A stretch of 64,000 bases of DNA from Mycobacterium celatum (GCF_002101595.1 NZ_LQOM01000022.1:62001-126000); one strand, 5' to 3'. Shown: positions 37,192 to 46,797, counted from the stretch's first letter. The notes: generated by a model from the sequence alone, not told the origin. A program made the numbers and translations.

Positions 37192-37602
37192 GTGTCCGAA
37201 CCCACCCCGATACGCGGGTCCCGCGGCCGCACCGTCGGAATCGTGATCAGCGCGCTGCTCGCGGCATTCCTGGCGTTCGACTGCATCACGAAAATCGTCG
37301 GCGTCGAAGCCAGCCGCAAGGGGACCGCGGAGCTCGGGTTTCCGGTCGAGCAGACCCCGGTGATCGGTTGGGTGCTGCTGGCCTGCCTTGTGGTCTTTCT
37401 CATTCCGCGTACGGCGGTGCTCGGCGCGATCGGCATCACCGCCTATCTCGGCGGCGCGGTGACGGCCAACATGCGCGCCGAAAAGCCCGTCGCCACCTTC
37501 GTATTGTCGGCGGTTTACGTCGGCGTGCTGCTCTGGATCGGATTGATGCTGCGCCGGCCGGAACTGCTACGCATCCTCGGCCTGCGAGGGCGGGCGGACT
37601 GA
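37192..37602 (+). CDS. DoxX-like membrane protein
   Basis: A 136-residue protein with four predicted membrane helices: [55 protein letters not shown] and [18 protein letters not shown]. The pattern, including [16 protein letters not shown] and [15 protein letters not shown], is that of the DoxX_2 family. GAGAGGAAC precedes the GTG at 37192. DoxX-like proteins are linked to redox or thiol stress in mycobacteria, but no partner is visible here. Confidence 0.8.
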   Translation: MSEPTPIRGSRGRTVGIVISALLAAFLAFDCITKIVGVEASRKGTAELGFPVEQTPVIGWVLLACLVVFLIPRTAVLGAIGITAYLGGAVTANMRAEKPVATFVLSAVYVGVLLWIGLMLRRPELLRILGLRGRAD

Positions 37603-37683
37603 CGGCGCGTTTCCGGCGGCGCCGCCGAATACTTGCTAAGTTCTGCGAGCGCATACTTCACGCCGACGAAGTAGGAGCGGGAC

Positions 37684-38667
37684 ATGAGCCAACCACCGGA
37701 GCAGTCCGGGAGCCCCACCGACCCGCAGCCCGGTGGCCCCGGCTTTCCGCCACCCGGTTTCCAGCCACCGCCACCGCCGCCCGGCTACGGCCCACCTCCC
37801 GGCCCCCCGCCGGGTTACGGTCCGCCGCCCGGACCGCCTCCGGGGTACGGCCCGCCGCCGGGGCCGCCGCCCGGCTACGGTGCACCGCCGCCACCGCCGC
37901 CTGGTTACGGCCCGCCCCCCGGATATGGGGCGCCGCCCGGGCCGCCTCCCGGCTACCAGCAGGGCTATCCGCCCCCGGGTTACCCGCCGCACGGCTATCC
38001 GTCGAGTGAGTTCAGGGTCGGTGATGCGTTCTCCTGGGCGTGGAACAAGTTCGGCAAAAACGCACTGCCGCTGATCGTTTCGTTCCTGGTCTATGCCGTG
38101 ATCGGTGTGCTGTTGCACTTGCTGGTATTTGCTCTGCTGGGCGACACCTCCGCGAGCGGCAACGGAATGTTCGCCGCCAGTCTCGGAACCACCGGCACGA
38201 TCGTGTTAGAGGTCGTGAGCTTCGTCTACGGCACGTTCGTGCAGGCGGCCACGTTGTCCGGAACGCTGGATATCGCCGACGGCAGGCCGGTGACCATTGG
38301 CTCGTTCTTCAAACCCCGCCACTTCGGCGGCGTGATCCTGGCGGCACTGCTCGTCGGCGTGCTCACCGCAATCGGGTATCTGCTGTTCATAATCCCGGGC
38401 CTCATCTTCAGCTTCTTCGCCCTTTTCACGGTCGCGTTCGCGACCGACCGCGGACTGCCTGCGTTTGAAGCGCTGAAGGCCAGCTTCACCACCGTCAGGT
38501 CGAATATCGGTGGCGCGCTGCTGTCGTGGCTGGTGCAGTTCCTGGTTGTGCTGGTCGGCGCGCTGTTGTGCGGCATCGGGGTCATCGTCGCTGCGCCGGT
38601 GGCGCTGCTCATCCAGACCTACACGTACCGCCGCCTCTCCGGCGGGCAGGTGGCGCCGACGAGCTAA
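37684..38667 (+). CDS. Membrane protein with a Pro/Gly/Tyr-repeat N-terminus (Rv2560-like)
   Basis: A 327-residue protein. Residues about 15-105 are a low-complexity run of PPPGYGPPPG-type units, cytosolic by the positive-inside pattern. Five to six membrane helices follow (LPLIVSFLVYAVIGVLLHLL, ILAALLVGVLTAIGYLLFII, LLSWLVQFLVVLVGALL) with the loop FALFTVAFATDRGLPAFEAL typical of glycerophosphodiesterase-type membrane domains. The GC-rich repeat tract (37780-37990) is prone to length variation. Function unknown; the proline run makes EF-P, encoded in this window, a likely requirement for its translation. Confidence 0.85.
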   Translation: MSQPPEQSGSPTDPQPGGPGFPPPGFQPPPPPPGYGPPPGPPPGYGPPPGPPPGYGPPPGPPPGYGAPPPPPPGYGPPPGYGAPPGPPPGYQQGYPPPGYPPHGYPSSEFRVGDAFSWAWNKFGKNALPLIVSFLVYAVIGVLLHLLVFALLGDTSASGNGMFAASLGTTGTIVLEVVSFVYGTFVQAATLSGTLDIADGRPVTIGSFFKPRHFGGVILAALLVGVLTAIGYLLFIIPGLIFSFFALFTVAFATDRGLPAFEALKASFTTVRSNIGGALLSWLVQFLVVLVGALLCGIGVIVAAPVALLIQTYTYRRLSGGQVAPTS

Positions 38668-39485
38668 CCCGTCACGAAGTCGATCAACTCCTCGACCCGG
38701 CCGATCAGGGCCGGGTCGAGGTCGTTCCAGTCCCGGACGCGGTCGCGGATGCGCCGCCACGCCGCCCCGGTATCGGGCTGCCAGCCCAGCGCTTCGCACA
38801 CGCCGCGCTTCCAGTCCACTCCGCACGGAATCACCGGCCAGGCTTGCAGCCCAAGGCGATTCGGTTTGACCGCCTGCCAGATGTCGACGAACGGGTGACC
38901 GACGACGAGTGTGTGCGCGCCGCCCGGGCCCTGGCGCACCGCCTCGGCCAGTCGCGCCTCCTTCGACCCCGGCACCAGATGGTCGACCAGCACGCCGAGC
39001 CGCCGGCCCGGGCCCGGCCGGAACCGCTCGACCACACCGACCAGGTCGTCGACGCCGCCGAGGTGCTCGACCACCACGCCCTCGAGCCGCAGATCGTCGC
39101 CCCACACCTGCTCGACGAGCTCGGCGTCGTGGCGGCCCTCGACATAGATCCGGCTGGCCAGCGCCACCCGGGCGCGTTCCCCCGCGACCGCCACCGAGCC
39201 CGACGCGGTGCGAGCGGGCGTCTTGGGTAGCGGGCGGCGCGGCGCGGTCAATATCACGGGCCGACCGTCGATGAGGTAACCCGGCCCGATCGGGAAAGGT
39301 TTCGTGCGACCGTGCCGGTCTTCGAGTTCCATGCGGCCGTACTCGATTCGCACCACGGCGCCGACGTAGCCGCTCTGCGCGTCTTCGACGACCATGCCGA
39401 GCTCCACCGGCAGTTCCGTGGAGCGCGGCCGTCGTGATCGGTGCGGGTCGTTGGCCAAAACGTCGGTTCCGTAGCGGTCGGTCAC
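38664..39485 (-). CDS. DUF3097 family protein
   Basis: A 273-residue actinobacterial DUF3097 protein. An N-terminal beta-rich part (VVEDAQSGYVGAVVRIEYGR, RTKPFPIGPGYLIDGRPVIL) precedes a Toprim-like domain: IYVEGRHDAELVEQVWGDDL and GRRLGVLVDHLVPGSKEARL carry the conserved Glu and Asp-x-Asp-like acidic positions. This suggests a metal-dependent nucleic-acid role, unproven. The GTG at 39485 (MTDRYGTDVLANDPHRSRR) is used. Its stop overlaps the stop of the converging membrane gene by four bases. Confidence 0.85.
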   Translation of the reverse strand: MTDRYGTDVLANDPHRSRRPRSTELPVELGMVVEDAQSGYVGAVVRIEYGRMELEDRHGRTKPFPIGPGYLIDGRPVILTAPRRPLPKTPARTASGSVAVAGERARVALASRIYVEGRHDAELVEQVWGDDLRLEGVVVEHLGGVDDLVGVVERFRPGPGRRLGVLVDHLVPGSKEARLAEAVRQGPGGAHTLVVGHPFVDIWQAVKPNRLGLQAWPVIPCGVDWKRGVCEALGWQPDTGAAWRRIRDRVRDWNDLDPALIGRVEELIDFVTG

Positions 39486-39718
39486 CGGAGCGATCCTAAG
39501 GAGAATCGCGGCCGTATCCCGGTTCGCCACACCGCATACCAGACACGTGTACATCTGCCGCATTTTCGTCCGAACCCTTGACAATTCTCCGAATAATGTC
39601 CAAGGATTCCAGAGGTTGGCGGATCGCGGTCGCTACCAGGGGGTTGATTGCGATCCGTCAACTTTGGGGGTTCGCGTCGCCGAACTCGTGGGGAAGCCGG
39701 TACGGAGGGGACGTCGCC

Positions 39719-40246
39719 ATGAACCGCACGCGGCAGGCCGCTGCCCTTTTCACAGCGGTGGCCGCGCCGCTGGCCGGATGTTCGAGCAGCCCCACCGCCG
39801 ATGCCAACAACACCGCCGCCCCCGACGACCCGATGGCCGCGGGCATTGAGGCCGCGCCGGAGCCGGATGCGCATTCCGCCGGCACCGAAAGCACGAAAAT
39901 CGCCACACCGAGCGGTGAGTTCGCCTTGCAGGGTGCGATTCTGCAGAAATACAACTCGATCGGCGGGCCGAACGGTCCGCTGGCACTGCCGACGGCCAGC
40001 GAGCAACCCGGCCCGGGCGACGGCCAATACAGCACTTTCGGCGGCGGCGCTATCTACTGGTCGCCCAACACCGGCGCACACGTACTGTGGGGCGGGATCG
40101 GCGACGCCTGGCAACAACACGGCGGCGCGGCCGGCCAATTGGGCTACCCGACCAGCGACGAGCAAACGATTCCGGGCGGCTGGGAGCAGCACTTCCAGCA
40201 CGGCACTATCACGTACACAGACGGCCCGCGCATCAAAATCAGCTAA
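39719..40246 (+). CDS. LGFP-repeat lipoprotein
   Basis: A 175-residue exported protein. A lipoprotein signal ends in the lipobox APLAGC (Cys21). A linker rich in Ala/Pro/Asp follows, then about two and a half LGFP-type repeats (GPNGPLALPTASEQPGPGDG, AAGQLGYPTSDEQTIPGGWE) with the YSTFGGGAIYWSPNTGAH element. LGFP repeats are found in corynebacterial and mycobacterial envelope proteins and are thought to bind the cell-wall arabinogalactan layer. The 233 bp upstream (39486-39718) contain no other gene. Confidence 0.85.
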   Translation: MNRTRQAAALFTAVAAPLAGCSSSPTADANNTAAPDDPMAAGIEAAPEPDAHSAGTESTKIATPSGEFALQGAILQKYNSIGGPNGPLALPTASEQPGPGDGQYSTFGGGAIYWSPNTGAHVLWGGIGDAWQQHGGAAGQLGYPTSDEQTIPGGWEQHFQHGTITYTDGPRIKIS

Positions 40247-40307
40247 CGATGTTGCGGTAAACCCTTGACTGCGTTGACGATCCGACGGCCGACTATCTGG
40301 GGGTAAG

Positions 40308-40715
40308 ATGACGCAAAGCTCGTCGATCAATGGTGCGGCGCTGATCGGCGCCGAGGAAATCAAAGAACAGATCGATGACGGCCGCCTCGACGTGGACGCG
40401 GTCGACGACGACGGCAGAACGCCGCTGCACCGCGCAATCGATCTCGGCGCTCAGGATCTCGCCGTATTCCTCGTGAGCATCGGGGCGGATGTGAACCTGC
40501 GCGACCGGTGGGGCAACACCCCGCTGTGGCGAGCGGTGTACCACGCTCCGGGAACCGAAGCAATCGTTGATCTGCTCTTGGAGCGCGGCGCGGACCCCGC
40601 CGCGAAAAACAACCACGACGTCAGCCCGATCGACTTGGCGCACAAGATGACCGACGACGACGAAACGGCCGGGCTGCTTCCCACGCTTCAGGCTGCGCTG
40701 AACACAGATGACTGA
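40308..40715 (+). CDS. Ankyrin repeat protein
   Basis: A 135-residue protein with about three ankyrin repeats: DDDGRTPLHRAIDLGAQDLA, RWGNTPLWRAVYHAPGTEAI and NNHDVSPIDLAHKM. It is a cytosolic protein-binding scaffold with no catalytic part. GGGGGTAAG just before the ATG at 40308 is a good ribosome site. The reading frame stays open for 77 codons beyond its TGA (next entry). Partner unknown; solitary ankyrin proteins often act as immunity or regulatory partners, but nothing here proves it. Confidence 0.88.
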   Translation: MTQSSSINGAALIGAEEIKEQIDDGRLDVDAVDDDGRTPLHRAIDLGAQDLAVFLVSIGADVNLRDRWGNTPLWRAVYHAPGTEAIVDLLLERGADPAAKNNHDVSPIDLAHKMTDDDETAGLLPTLQAALNTDD

Positions 40716-40949
40716 CCGGGTCTGCTGCGCCAGACGCTGCTGAGCTACCTCGCCGACGCCAGGCGCTCACTGACCACGGCCCAACTACGCGAACACACCG
40801 AAGAACACTTCCGCCAACCGATCGTCATCGAGACCGTGTACCGCAGCCTCACCGTGCTCGGACGCCGTGGAGATGTCAAGCGCCGCAACACATCCGGACG
40901 GCATACACATTGGGTCCGCAGCTCAGAAGCGCGGCTCGGCCGGAAATAG
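40716..40949 (+). pseudogene. Winged-helix-like reading frame without a start codon
   Basis: Directly after the ankyrin TGA, and in the same frame, 77 codons stay open to a TAG at 40947. The translation runs LLSYLADARRSLTTAQLREH, then TEEHFRQPIVIETVYRSLTV, then GRRGDVKRRNTSGRHTHWVR. The pattern helix-helix-helix-TVYRSLTVLGRRGDVKR-T-G-HTHW looks like a winged helix of the kind in Fur-like or MarR-like regulators. No ATG or GTG precedes the first helix, so this is a decayed or 5'-truncated gene, or is reached by readthrough. Not recognised further. Confidence 0.55.
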
Positions 40950-40996
40950 CCGTCGCTGAGCTACCCTAACCCGCTCCGCGGGAGCACAATCGCATT

Positions 40997-41386
40997 GTGG
41001 CCACGTGGGACGACGTTGCGGGCATCGTCGGCGAGCTGCCGCTCATCGAAGAGCGCTCGCCTCATGACTGGCGAATCGGCAAGAAGCTGGTCGCCTGGGA
41101 ACGACCGCTGCGCAAGTCCGATCGAGAAGCGTTGGCGGCACAGGGAATTGAGCTGCCTGGCGGCGATATCCTCGGGGTCCGGGTGGCCGATGAGGGCGTC
41201 AAGTTCGCATTGATCGCCGAGGAGCCCGGGGTGTATTTCACGACCCCGCATTTCGACGGCTATCCGGCGGTACTGGTGAAACTGGCCGAGATCGACGAGC
41301 TCGGGCTGCGCGAGGTGATCACCGAGGCCTGGCTGACACAGGCGCCGAGGCGTCTCGTCGAGGAGTTTCTCGGGGAGGCGACGTGA
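40997..41386 (+). CDS. MmcQ/YjbR-like protein
   Basis: A 129-residue protein of the MmcQ/YjbR type: WDDVAGIVGELPLIEERSPH, GVKFALIAEEPGVYFTTPHF, DGYPAVLVKLAEIDELGLRE and VITEAWLTQAPRRLVEEF match the family's order of strands and final helices. The fold resembles the double-wing DNA-binding CyaY-like motif, but function is unknown. GTG start at 40997. The TGA stop is followed immediately by a 38-codon ATG frame (41388-41504) with no recognisable similarity, not called. Confidence 0.8.
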   Translation: MATWDDVAGIVGELPLIEERSPHDWRIGKKLVAWERPLRKSDREALAAQGIELPGGDILGVRVADEGVKFALIAEEPGVYFTTPHFDGYPAVLVKLAEIDELGLREVITEAWLTQAPRRLVEEFLGEAT

Positions 41387-41499
41387 TGACCGCGTCCAGG
41401 TCGTCCAGACAGGTCTGCACGACGGAAGCCGCCGCCCCGCGGTTGCGGGCGCCGTGGGCAGGGGCCGAGGCGTGGCGCCGGGTTACCGGTCACGCCTCA

Positions 41500-41714
41500 T
41501 AGACATCACACGCAACATCAACAACATTAGTTAACTATTACCTCACTAAGTCGATCTAAAAACAATTACCACATTGATAGCTTCAGTATCATTTGCATCA
41601 ATAACACTTCTATTAACTCATGACTACTCAAAACGCCGGGACACCATCAATCTCGCTAAATAAAAATTGACTCATCTGTTGACAATTTTCACGATCATTT
41701 GTTACAGGTGTTAA
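41500..41714 (+). promoter_or_regulatory. A+T-rich upstream region of the rpf gene
   Basis: The 328 bp between 41387 and 41714 hold no supported gene. From about 41500 the sequence is roughly two-thirds A+T, against about one-third around it, with runs such as CTAAATAAAAATTGAC and TTAGTTAACTATTACC. TTGACT (41668-41673) and TTGACA (41679-41684) are candidate -35 boxes close to the start, but no convincing -10 follows at canonical spacing. The composition suits Lsr2 (the mycobacterial xenogeneic silencer) binding. No riboswitch architecture was recognised. Confidence 0.6.
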
Positions 41715-42158
<444 letters not shown>

Positions 42159-42180
42159 CGAATAAGCCTGGACGCGAGTC

Positions 42181-42573
42181 CTATTCCGTCAGTACCGCCT
42201 GGGTCTGGGTAACCTGCGCGACCAACTTGTCGCGGTCGTCGGTCAGGTTGGTCTGCGCGACGATCGTGCTGCGGCCGACGTGCAGCGGCTCGCTGACGGC
42301 GGTGACGACACCCGACCGCACCGCGCGGAAGAAATTCGTCTTCGACTCGATTGTCGCGGTGCCGGCGCCCGGCGGCAGGTTGGCCACCGCGCAGAGCGCG
42401 CCGATCGTGTCCGCGAACGCCATCAGCGCTCCGCCATGCAGGATCCCGCCGCTCGTGCACAGTTGCTCGGCCCAATTCATCGTCGCCGTCACGCGCTGCG
42501 ATGTGACCTCGCTGACGTCGATGCCAAGGGTGGCCGCCAACGGGATGGCGGACGCGAGGTCATTGGTGTTCAC
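42181..42573 (-). CDS. PaaI-type hotdog-fold thioesterase
   Basis: A 130-residue acyl-CoA thioesterase-like protein: [20 protein letters not shown] contains the HGG(x)4-D active-site pattern, and [20 protein letters not shown] is the second hotdog segment. The GTG at 42573 gives [20 protein letters not shown] and overlaps the aspS 3' end by 14 bp, so it is co-transcribed with aspS. It converges with rpf, 22 bp apart. Substrate (aryl- or acyl-CoA) unknown. Confidence 0.88.
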   Translation of the reverse strand: MNTNDLASAIPLAATLGIDVSEVTSQRVTATMNWAEQLCTSGGILHGGALMAFADTIGALCAVANLPPGAGTATIESKTNFFRAVRSGVVTAVSEPLHVGRSTIVAQTNLTDDRDKLVAQVTQTQAVLTE

Positions 42574-44344
42574 GACTGCCTCGGGGCGGCGGCACGACGT
42601 CGATGCCGGCTTCCTTGCGCTGCTGCGCGGTGATCGGGGCGGGCGCGTCGGTCAGCGGGTCGACGCCGCCGCCGGACTTCGGGAAGGCGATCACCTCGCG
42701 GATGGAGTCGGCACCGGCCAGCAGCGCGTTGGTCCGGTCCCAGCCGAACGCGATGCCGCCGTGCGGCGGCGCGCCAAACGTGAACGCCTCCAACAGGAAT
42801 CCAAACTTCTCTTCGGCTTGCGCCTTGTCGAGGCCCATCACCGCGAACACTTTCTCCTGAATGTCGCGGCGGTGGATACGAATTGAGCCGCCACCGATTT
42901 CGTGTCCGTTGCAGACGATGTCGTAGGCGTCGGCCAGCACGGCCCCCGGGTCGGTGTCGATGCGCTCGGCATACTCCGGCTTGGGCGCGGTGAACGCGTG
43001 GTGCACCGCGGTCCACGCACCGCCGCCGACGGTGACTTCACCGGCGGCGGTGGCCTCGTCGGCCGGTTCGAACAGTGGCGGGTCGACCACCCAGACGAAC
43101 GCCCAAGCGTCGGGGTCGATCAGGTCGAGCCGCCGGGCGATCTCATTGCGGGCCGCGCCCAGCAGTGCGCGCGACGGCTTCGGCGGACCGGCCGAGAAGA
43201 ACACGCAGTCGCCGGGTTTGGCGCCCACATGCGCGGCCAGTCCGGCGCGCTCTGCCTCGGACAGGTTCTTTGCGACGGGCCCGCCCAGCGTGCCGTCGTC
43301 GCCGACCAGCACATAGGCCAGTCCCTTGTGTCCGCGCTGCTTGGCCCAGTCCTGCCAGCCATCCAGCGTGCGCCGTGGCTGTGACGCCCCGCCCGGCATC
43401 ACCACCGCGCCGACGTAGGGCGCCTGGAACACCCGAAATGGCGTGTCCGAGAAGAACTCCGTGCACTCGACCAGCTCCAGGCCGAAACGCATGTCGGGCT
43501 TGTCGGACCCGAACCTGCGCATGGCGTCCGCATAGGTGATCCGCGGAATCGGCGTCGGCAGTTCGTATCCGATCAGCGACCACAGTGCAACGAGGATTTC
43601 CTCGGAGACCGCGATGACGTCGTCGGCGTCGACGAAGCTCATCTCCATGTCGAGCTGGGTGAATTCCGGCTGGCGGTCGGCGCGGAAATCCTCGTCGCGG
43701 TAGCACCGGGCGATCTGGTAATAGCGCTCCATCCCGGCGACCATCAACAGCTGCTTGAACAGCTGCGGGCTCTGCGGCAGGGCGTAGAACGAGCCGGGCT
43801 GCAGCCGCGCCGGCACGAGGAAATCGCGGGCCCCTTCCGGAGTGGAACGGGTCATCGTCGGCGTCTCGATCTCGACGAAGTCGTGACGTGCCAGCACGTC
43901 GCGCGCAGCGGCATTCACCTTGGAGCGCAACCGAATTGCCGCGCCGGGACCGTCGCGGCGCAGGTCGAGGTAGCGGTATTTCAGCCGCACCTCCTCGCCG
44001 GCGGGCTCGTCGAGCTGGAACGGCAACGGCGCGCACTCACCGAGCACGGTCAACGACGTGGCGTTGAGTTCGATGTCACCGGTGGCGATCTCGGGATTGG
44101 CATTGCCTTCAGGCCGGATCTCGACGACACCTTCGACGGCGATACAGAATTCGGCCCGCAGCCGGTGCGCCTGCTCCAGCACGTCGGCCGCGCGGAACAC
44201 CACCTGCGAGACCCCCGTCGCGTCGCGCAGGTCGATGAAGATGACCCCGCCGTGGTCGCGGCGGCGTGCCACCCAACCGGCCAGCGTCACCTTCTGGCCG
44301 GCGTCGGCGGCGCGCAACGAACCTGCGGCGTGACTGCGCAGCAC
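42560..44344 (-). CDS. aspS: Aspartyl-tRNA synthetase (bacterial type)
   Basis: A 594-residue class II synthetase. The OB-fold anticodon domain ([20 protein letters not shown]) precedes the catalytic core with [40 protein letters not shown] (motif 2) and [20 protein letters not shown] (motif 3), separated by a bacterial GAD insert. The GTG at 44344 begins [17 protein letters not shown]. Mycobacterial AspRS is generally non-discriminating and also charges tRNA-Asn for the GatCAB route. The gap of 65 bp to the divergent panE-like gene should contain both promoters. Confidence 0.97.
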   Translation of the reverse strand: MLRSHAAGSLRAADAGQKVTLAGWVARRRDHGGVIFIDLRDATGVSQVVFRAADVLEQAHRLRAEFCIAVEGVVEIRPEGNANPEIATGDIELNATSLTVLGECAPLPFQLDEPAGEEVRLKYRYLDLRRDGPGAAIRLRSKVNAAARDVLARHDFVEIETPTMTRSTPEGARDFLVPARLQPGSFYALPQSPQLFKQLLMVAGMERYYQIARCYRDEDFRADRQPEFTQLDMEMSFVDADDVIAVSEEILVALWSLIGYELPTPIPRITYADAMRRFGSDKPDMRFGLELVECTEFFSDTPFRVFQAPYVGAVVMPGGASQPRRTLDGWQDWAKQRGHKGLAYVLVGDDGTLGGPVAKNLSEAERAGLAAHVGAKPGDCVFFSAGPPKPSRALLGAARNEIARRLDLIDPDAWAFVWVVDPPLFEPADEATAAGEVTVGGGAWTAVHHAFTAPKPEYAERIDTDPGAVLADAYDIVCNGHEIGGGSIRIHRRDIQEKVFAVMGLDKAQAEEKFGFLLEAFTFGAPPHGGIAFGWDRTNALLAGADSIREVIAFPKSGGGVDPLTDAPAPITAQQRKEAGIDVVPPPRGSREHQ

Positions 44345-44409
44345 GACTACTCCTCTGGAAACGGTGAGAACGACTGCCCAGTCTAGAGGCGGTAATTTCG
44401 GGGATCGTC

Positions 44410-45291
44410 ATGCATATCGCAGTGGTGGGTCCCGGAGCGGTCGGTACGACGGTCGCGGCCCTTCTGCACGCGGCTGGCCACCGGGTACTGCTGTGCGGGC
44501 GCACCCCGCGCGACCGGATCGAACTGCGGCCTGACGGAGCCGATCCGATCGTGGTGCCCGGTCCGGTGCGCACCGATCCGGCCGAGATCTACGGCGCGGT
44601 CGACGTGGTGATCCTGGCCGTCAAAGCCACCCAGAATTACCAGGCCGGCGGCTGGCTTTCCCGGCTGTGCGATGAACACACCATTGTCGCCGTGCTGCAG
44701 AACGGTATCGAACAGGTCGAGCAGGTGCAGCCGCTCTGTCGGTTGTCGGCGGTGGTGCCCGGCATCGTCTGGTACAGCGCCGAGACGGAGCCCGACGGCG
44801 GGGTGCGGCTGCGTACCGAGGCGCGGCTGGTGCTGCCCACCGGACCAGCCGCGCAGACGGTCGCCGAGTTGCTGCGCGGCGCCGGCTGCGCAGTGGACTG
44901 CGACCCGGACTTCACCACCGCGCTGTGGCGCAAGCTGCTGGTCAATGCGCTGGCCGGGTTGATGGTGCTGACCGGACGGCGGTCGGGCATGTTCCGCCGA
45001 GACGAGGTGGCCGCGCTGTCACGCGCCTACCTGGCCGAGTGCGTGGCCGTGGCGCGCGCCGAGGGCGCGCACCTGGGCGAGGATGTGGTCGACGAGATGG
45101 TCGAGATGTTCCGCCGCGCGCCCGCCGACATGGGCACGTCGATGCTCGCCGACCGCGAGGCCCGTCGCCCGCTGGAATGGGACGTGCGCAACGGCGTGAT
45201 CATCCGCAAGGCCCGCCGTCACGGCATCTCCACGCCGATCAGCGACATCCTGGTGCCGCTGCTGGCCGCCGCCAGCGACGGGCCGGGCTGA
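44410..45291 (+). CDS. Ketopantoate reductase (2-dehydropantoate 2-reductase) family protein
   Basis: A 293-residue NADPH-dependent reductase of the ApbA/PanE family. The Rossmann motif VGPGAVGTTVAALLHAAGH starts at residue 6; VVILAVKATQ, VAVLQNGIEQVEQVQ and LWRKLLVNALAGLMVLTGRR (catalytic Lys and structural Asn) follow. The last step is reduction of ketopantoate to pantoate for CoA synthesis, but paralogues with other substrates are common, so the panE symbol is withheld. Equivalent in position to Rv2573. Confidence 0.9.
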   Translation: MHIAVVGPGAVGTTVAALLHAAGHRVLLCGRTPRDRIELRPDGADPIVVPGPVRTDPAEIYGAVDVVILAVKATQNYQAGGWLSRLCDEHTIVAVLQNGIEQVEQVQPLCRLSAVVPGIVWYSAETEPDGGVRLRTEARLVLPTGPAAQTVAELLRGAGCAVDCDPDFTTALWRKLLVNALAGLMVLTGRRSGMFRRDEVAALSRAYLAECVAVARAEGAHLGEDVVDEMVEMFRRAPADMGTSMLADREARRPLEWDVRNGVIIRKARRHGISTPISDILVPLLAAASDGPG

Positions 45292-45329
45292 CTTCGATCC
45301 CCTGCTCAATTTCATCCAAAGGAGTGCCG

Positions 45330-45842
45330 ATGCCGAAAATGCTTCCCTGCGAACGCGTCGACCCGAGCTTCACCGAGACCGCGCCGTATCGGTTCGCGAA
45401 CAGCGTCGACCTGGCGATCACACCCGAGCAGCTCTTCGAAGTCCTCGCCGACGCCGAATCCTGGCCCCGCTGGGCATCGGTGATCACCAAGGTGACCTGG
45501 ACCAGCCCCGAGCCGCGCGGCGTCGGCACCACCCGCGTCGTGCACATGCGCGGCGGCATCGTCGGCGACGAGGAGTTCCTGGTCTGGGAACCGTTCACCC
45601 GCATGGCTTTTCGGTTCAACGAATGCTCGACGCGGGCGGTCGCCGCATTCGCGGAGGACTACCGTGTCGAAGTCATTCCTGGTGGCTGTCGGCTGACCTG
45701 GACGCTGGCGCAACAGCCCGCCGGCCCGGCGAAGCTGGCGATGTTCGTGCTTCGGCCGCTGTTGAACCTCGCGTTCCGGCGATTCCTGACCAACCTGCGC
45801 AGCTACACCGACACCCGGTTCGCCGCCAGCCGACAGCGCTAA
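45330..45842 (+). CDS. SRPBCC-fold protein (Rv2574-like)
   Basis: A 170-residue protein of the START/polyketide-cyclase (SRPBCC) fold. An N-terminal strand FANSVDLAITPEQLFEVLAD and helix ESWPRWASVI are followed by beta strands ending TWTLAQQPAG and a long C-terminal helix LLNLAFRRFLTNLRSYTDTR. AAAGGAG lies 9 bases before the ATG at 45330. It would bind a hydrophobic ligand; which one cannot be read. Downstream of the reductase on the same strand with a 38-bp gap. Confidence 0.82.
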   Translation: MPKMLPCERVDPSFTETAPYRFANSVDLAITPEQLFEVLADAESWPRWASVITKVTWTSPEPRGVGTTRVVHMRGGIVGDEEFLVWEPFTRMAFRFNECSTRAVAAFAEDYRVEVIPGGCRLTWTLAQQPAGPAKLAMFVLRPLLNLAFRRFLTNLRSYTDTRFAASRQR

Positions 45843-45912
45843 CCTCGGGGCACGCCGAACCGCGCTGTGGGAAGCTTGTGCAAGCCACCACTGAGATGCA
45901 ACGGAGCGTGCG

Positions 45913-46791
45913 ATGACCTTCAACGAGGGTATGCAGATCGACACCAGCACCACGTCGTCGTCGGGCGGCGGCGGTCGCGGGATTGCGATCGGCGGCGGCC
46001 TGGGCGGACTGCTGATCGTGGTGGTGGCCATGTTGCTCGGCGTCGACCCCGGCAACGTGATCAACCAGCAGACGGTCAACACCCGCGAGGACGTGGCCCC
46101 GGGTTTCGACCTGAACAAGTGCCGGACCGGAGCCGACGCCAACAAGTACGTCCAGTGCCGCGTGGTGGCCACCGGCAACTCCGTCGACGGGGTGTGGAAG
46201 CAGCTGATGCGCGGATACACCCGCCCGCGTGTTCGGCTGTTCAGTGGGCAGGTCGGTACCGGGTGCGGCTCGGCCACCAGCGACGTGGGGCCGTTCTACT
46301 GCCCGGTGGACCAGACCGCCTACTTCGACACCGACTTCTTCCAGGTGCTCGTCGACCAATTCGGTTCCAGCGGTGGGCCATTGGCGCAGGAGTACGTGGT
46401 GGCTCACGAGTTCGGGCACCACGTGCAGAACCTGCAGGGCAATCTCGGACACGCCCAGCAGGGCGCGCAGGGCGCCAGCGGCAACGGCGTGCGCACCGAA
46501 CTGCAGGCCGACTGCTACGCCGGCGTGTGGGCGCACTATGCGTCGATCACCAAGCAGGAGAGCACCGGTGTTCCGTTCCTGGAACCCTTGAGCGACAAGG
46601 ACATCCAGGATGCACTGTCGGCGGCCGCGTCGGTGGGCGACGACCGCATCCAGCGGCGGGCCACCGGGCGCACCAATCCCGAGTCGTGGACGCACGGATC
46701 CTCCGAGCAACGGCAGCACTGGTTCACCGCCGGTTATCAGACCGGCGACCCCAACCAGTGCGACACCTTCCGCGCCGCCCAGCTCGGATAG
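45913..46791 (+). CDS. YpfJ-type neutral zinc metallopeptidase (Rv2575-like)
   Basis: A 292-residue membrane-anchored peptidase. One transmembrane segment (IAIGGGLGGLLIVVVAMLLG) at residues about 20-40 is followed by the extracytoplasmic catalytic domain with the zinc motif VVAHEFGHHVQNLQG (HExxH) and a downstream RTELQADCYAGVWAHYA providing the third ligand. QHWFTAGYQTGDPNQCDTF closes the domain. The family is conserved in bacteria but substrates are not known. Confidence 0.93.
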   Translation: MTFNEGMQIDTSTTSSSGGGGRGIAIGGGLGGLLIVVVAMLLGVDPGNVINQQTVNTREDVAPGFDLNKCRTGADANKYVQCRVVATGNSVDGVWKQLMRGYTRPRVRLFSGQVGTGCGSATSDVGPFYCPVDQTAYFDTDFFQVLVDQFGSSGGPLAQEYVVAHEFGHHVQNLQGNLGHAQQGAQGASGNGVRTELQADCYAGVWAHYASITKQESTGVPFLEPLSDKDIQDALSAAASVGDDRIQRRATGRTNPESWTHGSSEQRQHWFTAGYQTGDPNQCDTFRAAQLG

Positions 46792-46797
46792 CCCCCG

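Noticed and set aside
41388..41504. A 38-codon ATG frame directly after the MmcQ-like gene
   Set aside because: No similarity, Arg/Ala-rich, no ribosome site beyond the preceding stop; not enough to call a gene.
41387..41714. A c-di-AMP (ydaO) riboswitch before rpf
   Set aside because: Some actinobacterial rpf genes have one, but the leader here is A+T-rich and I saw none of the conserved GC-rich stems.
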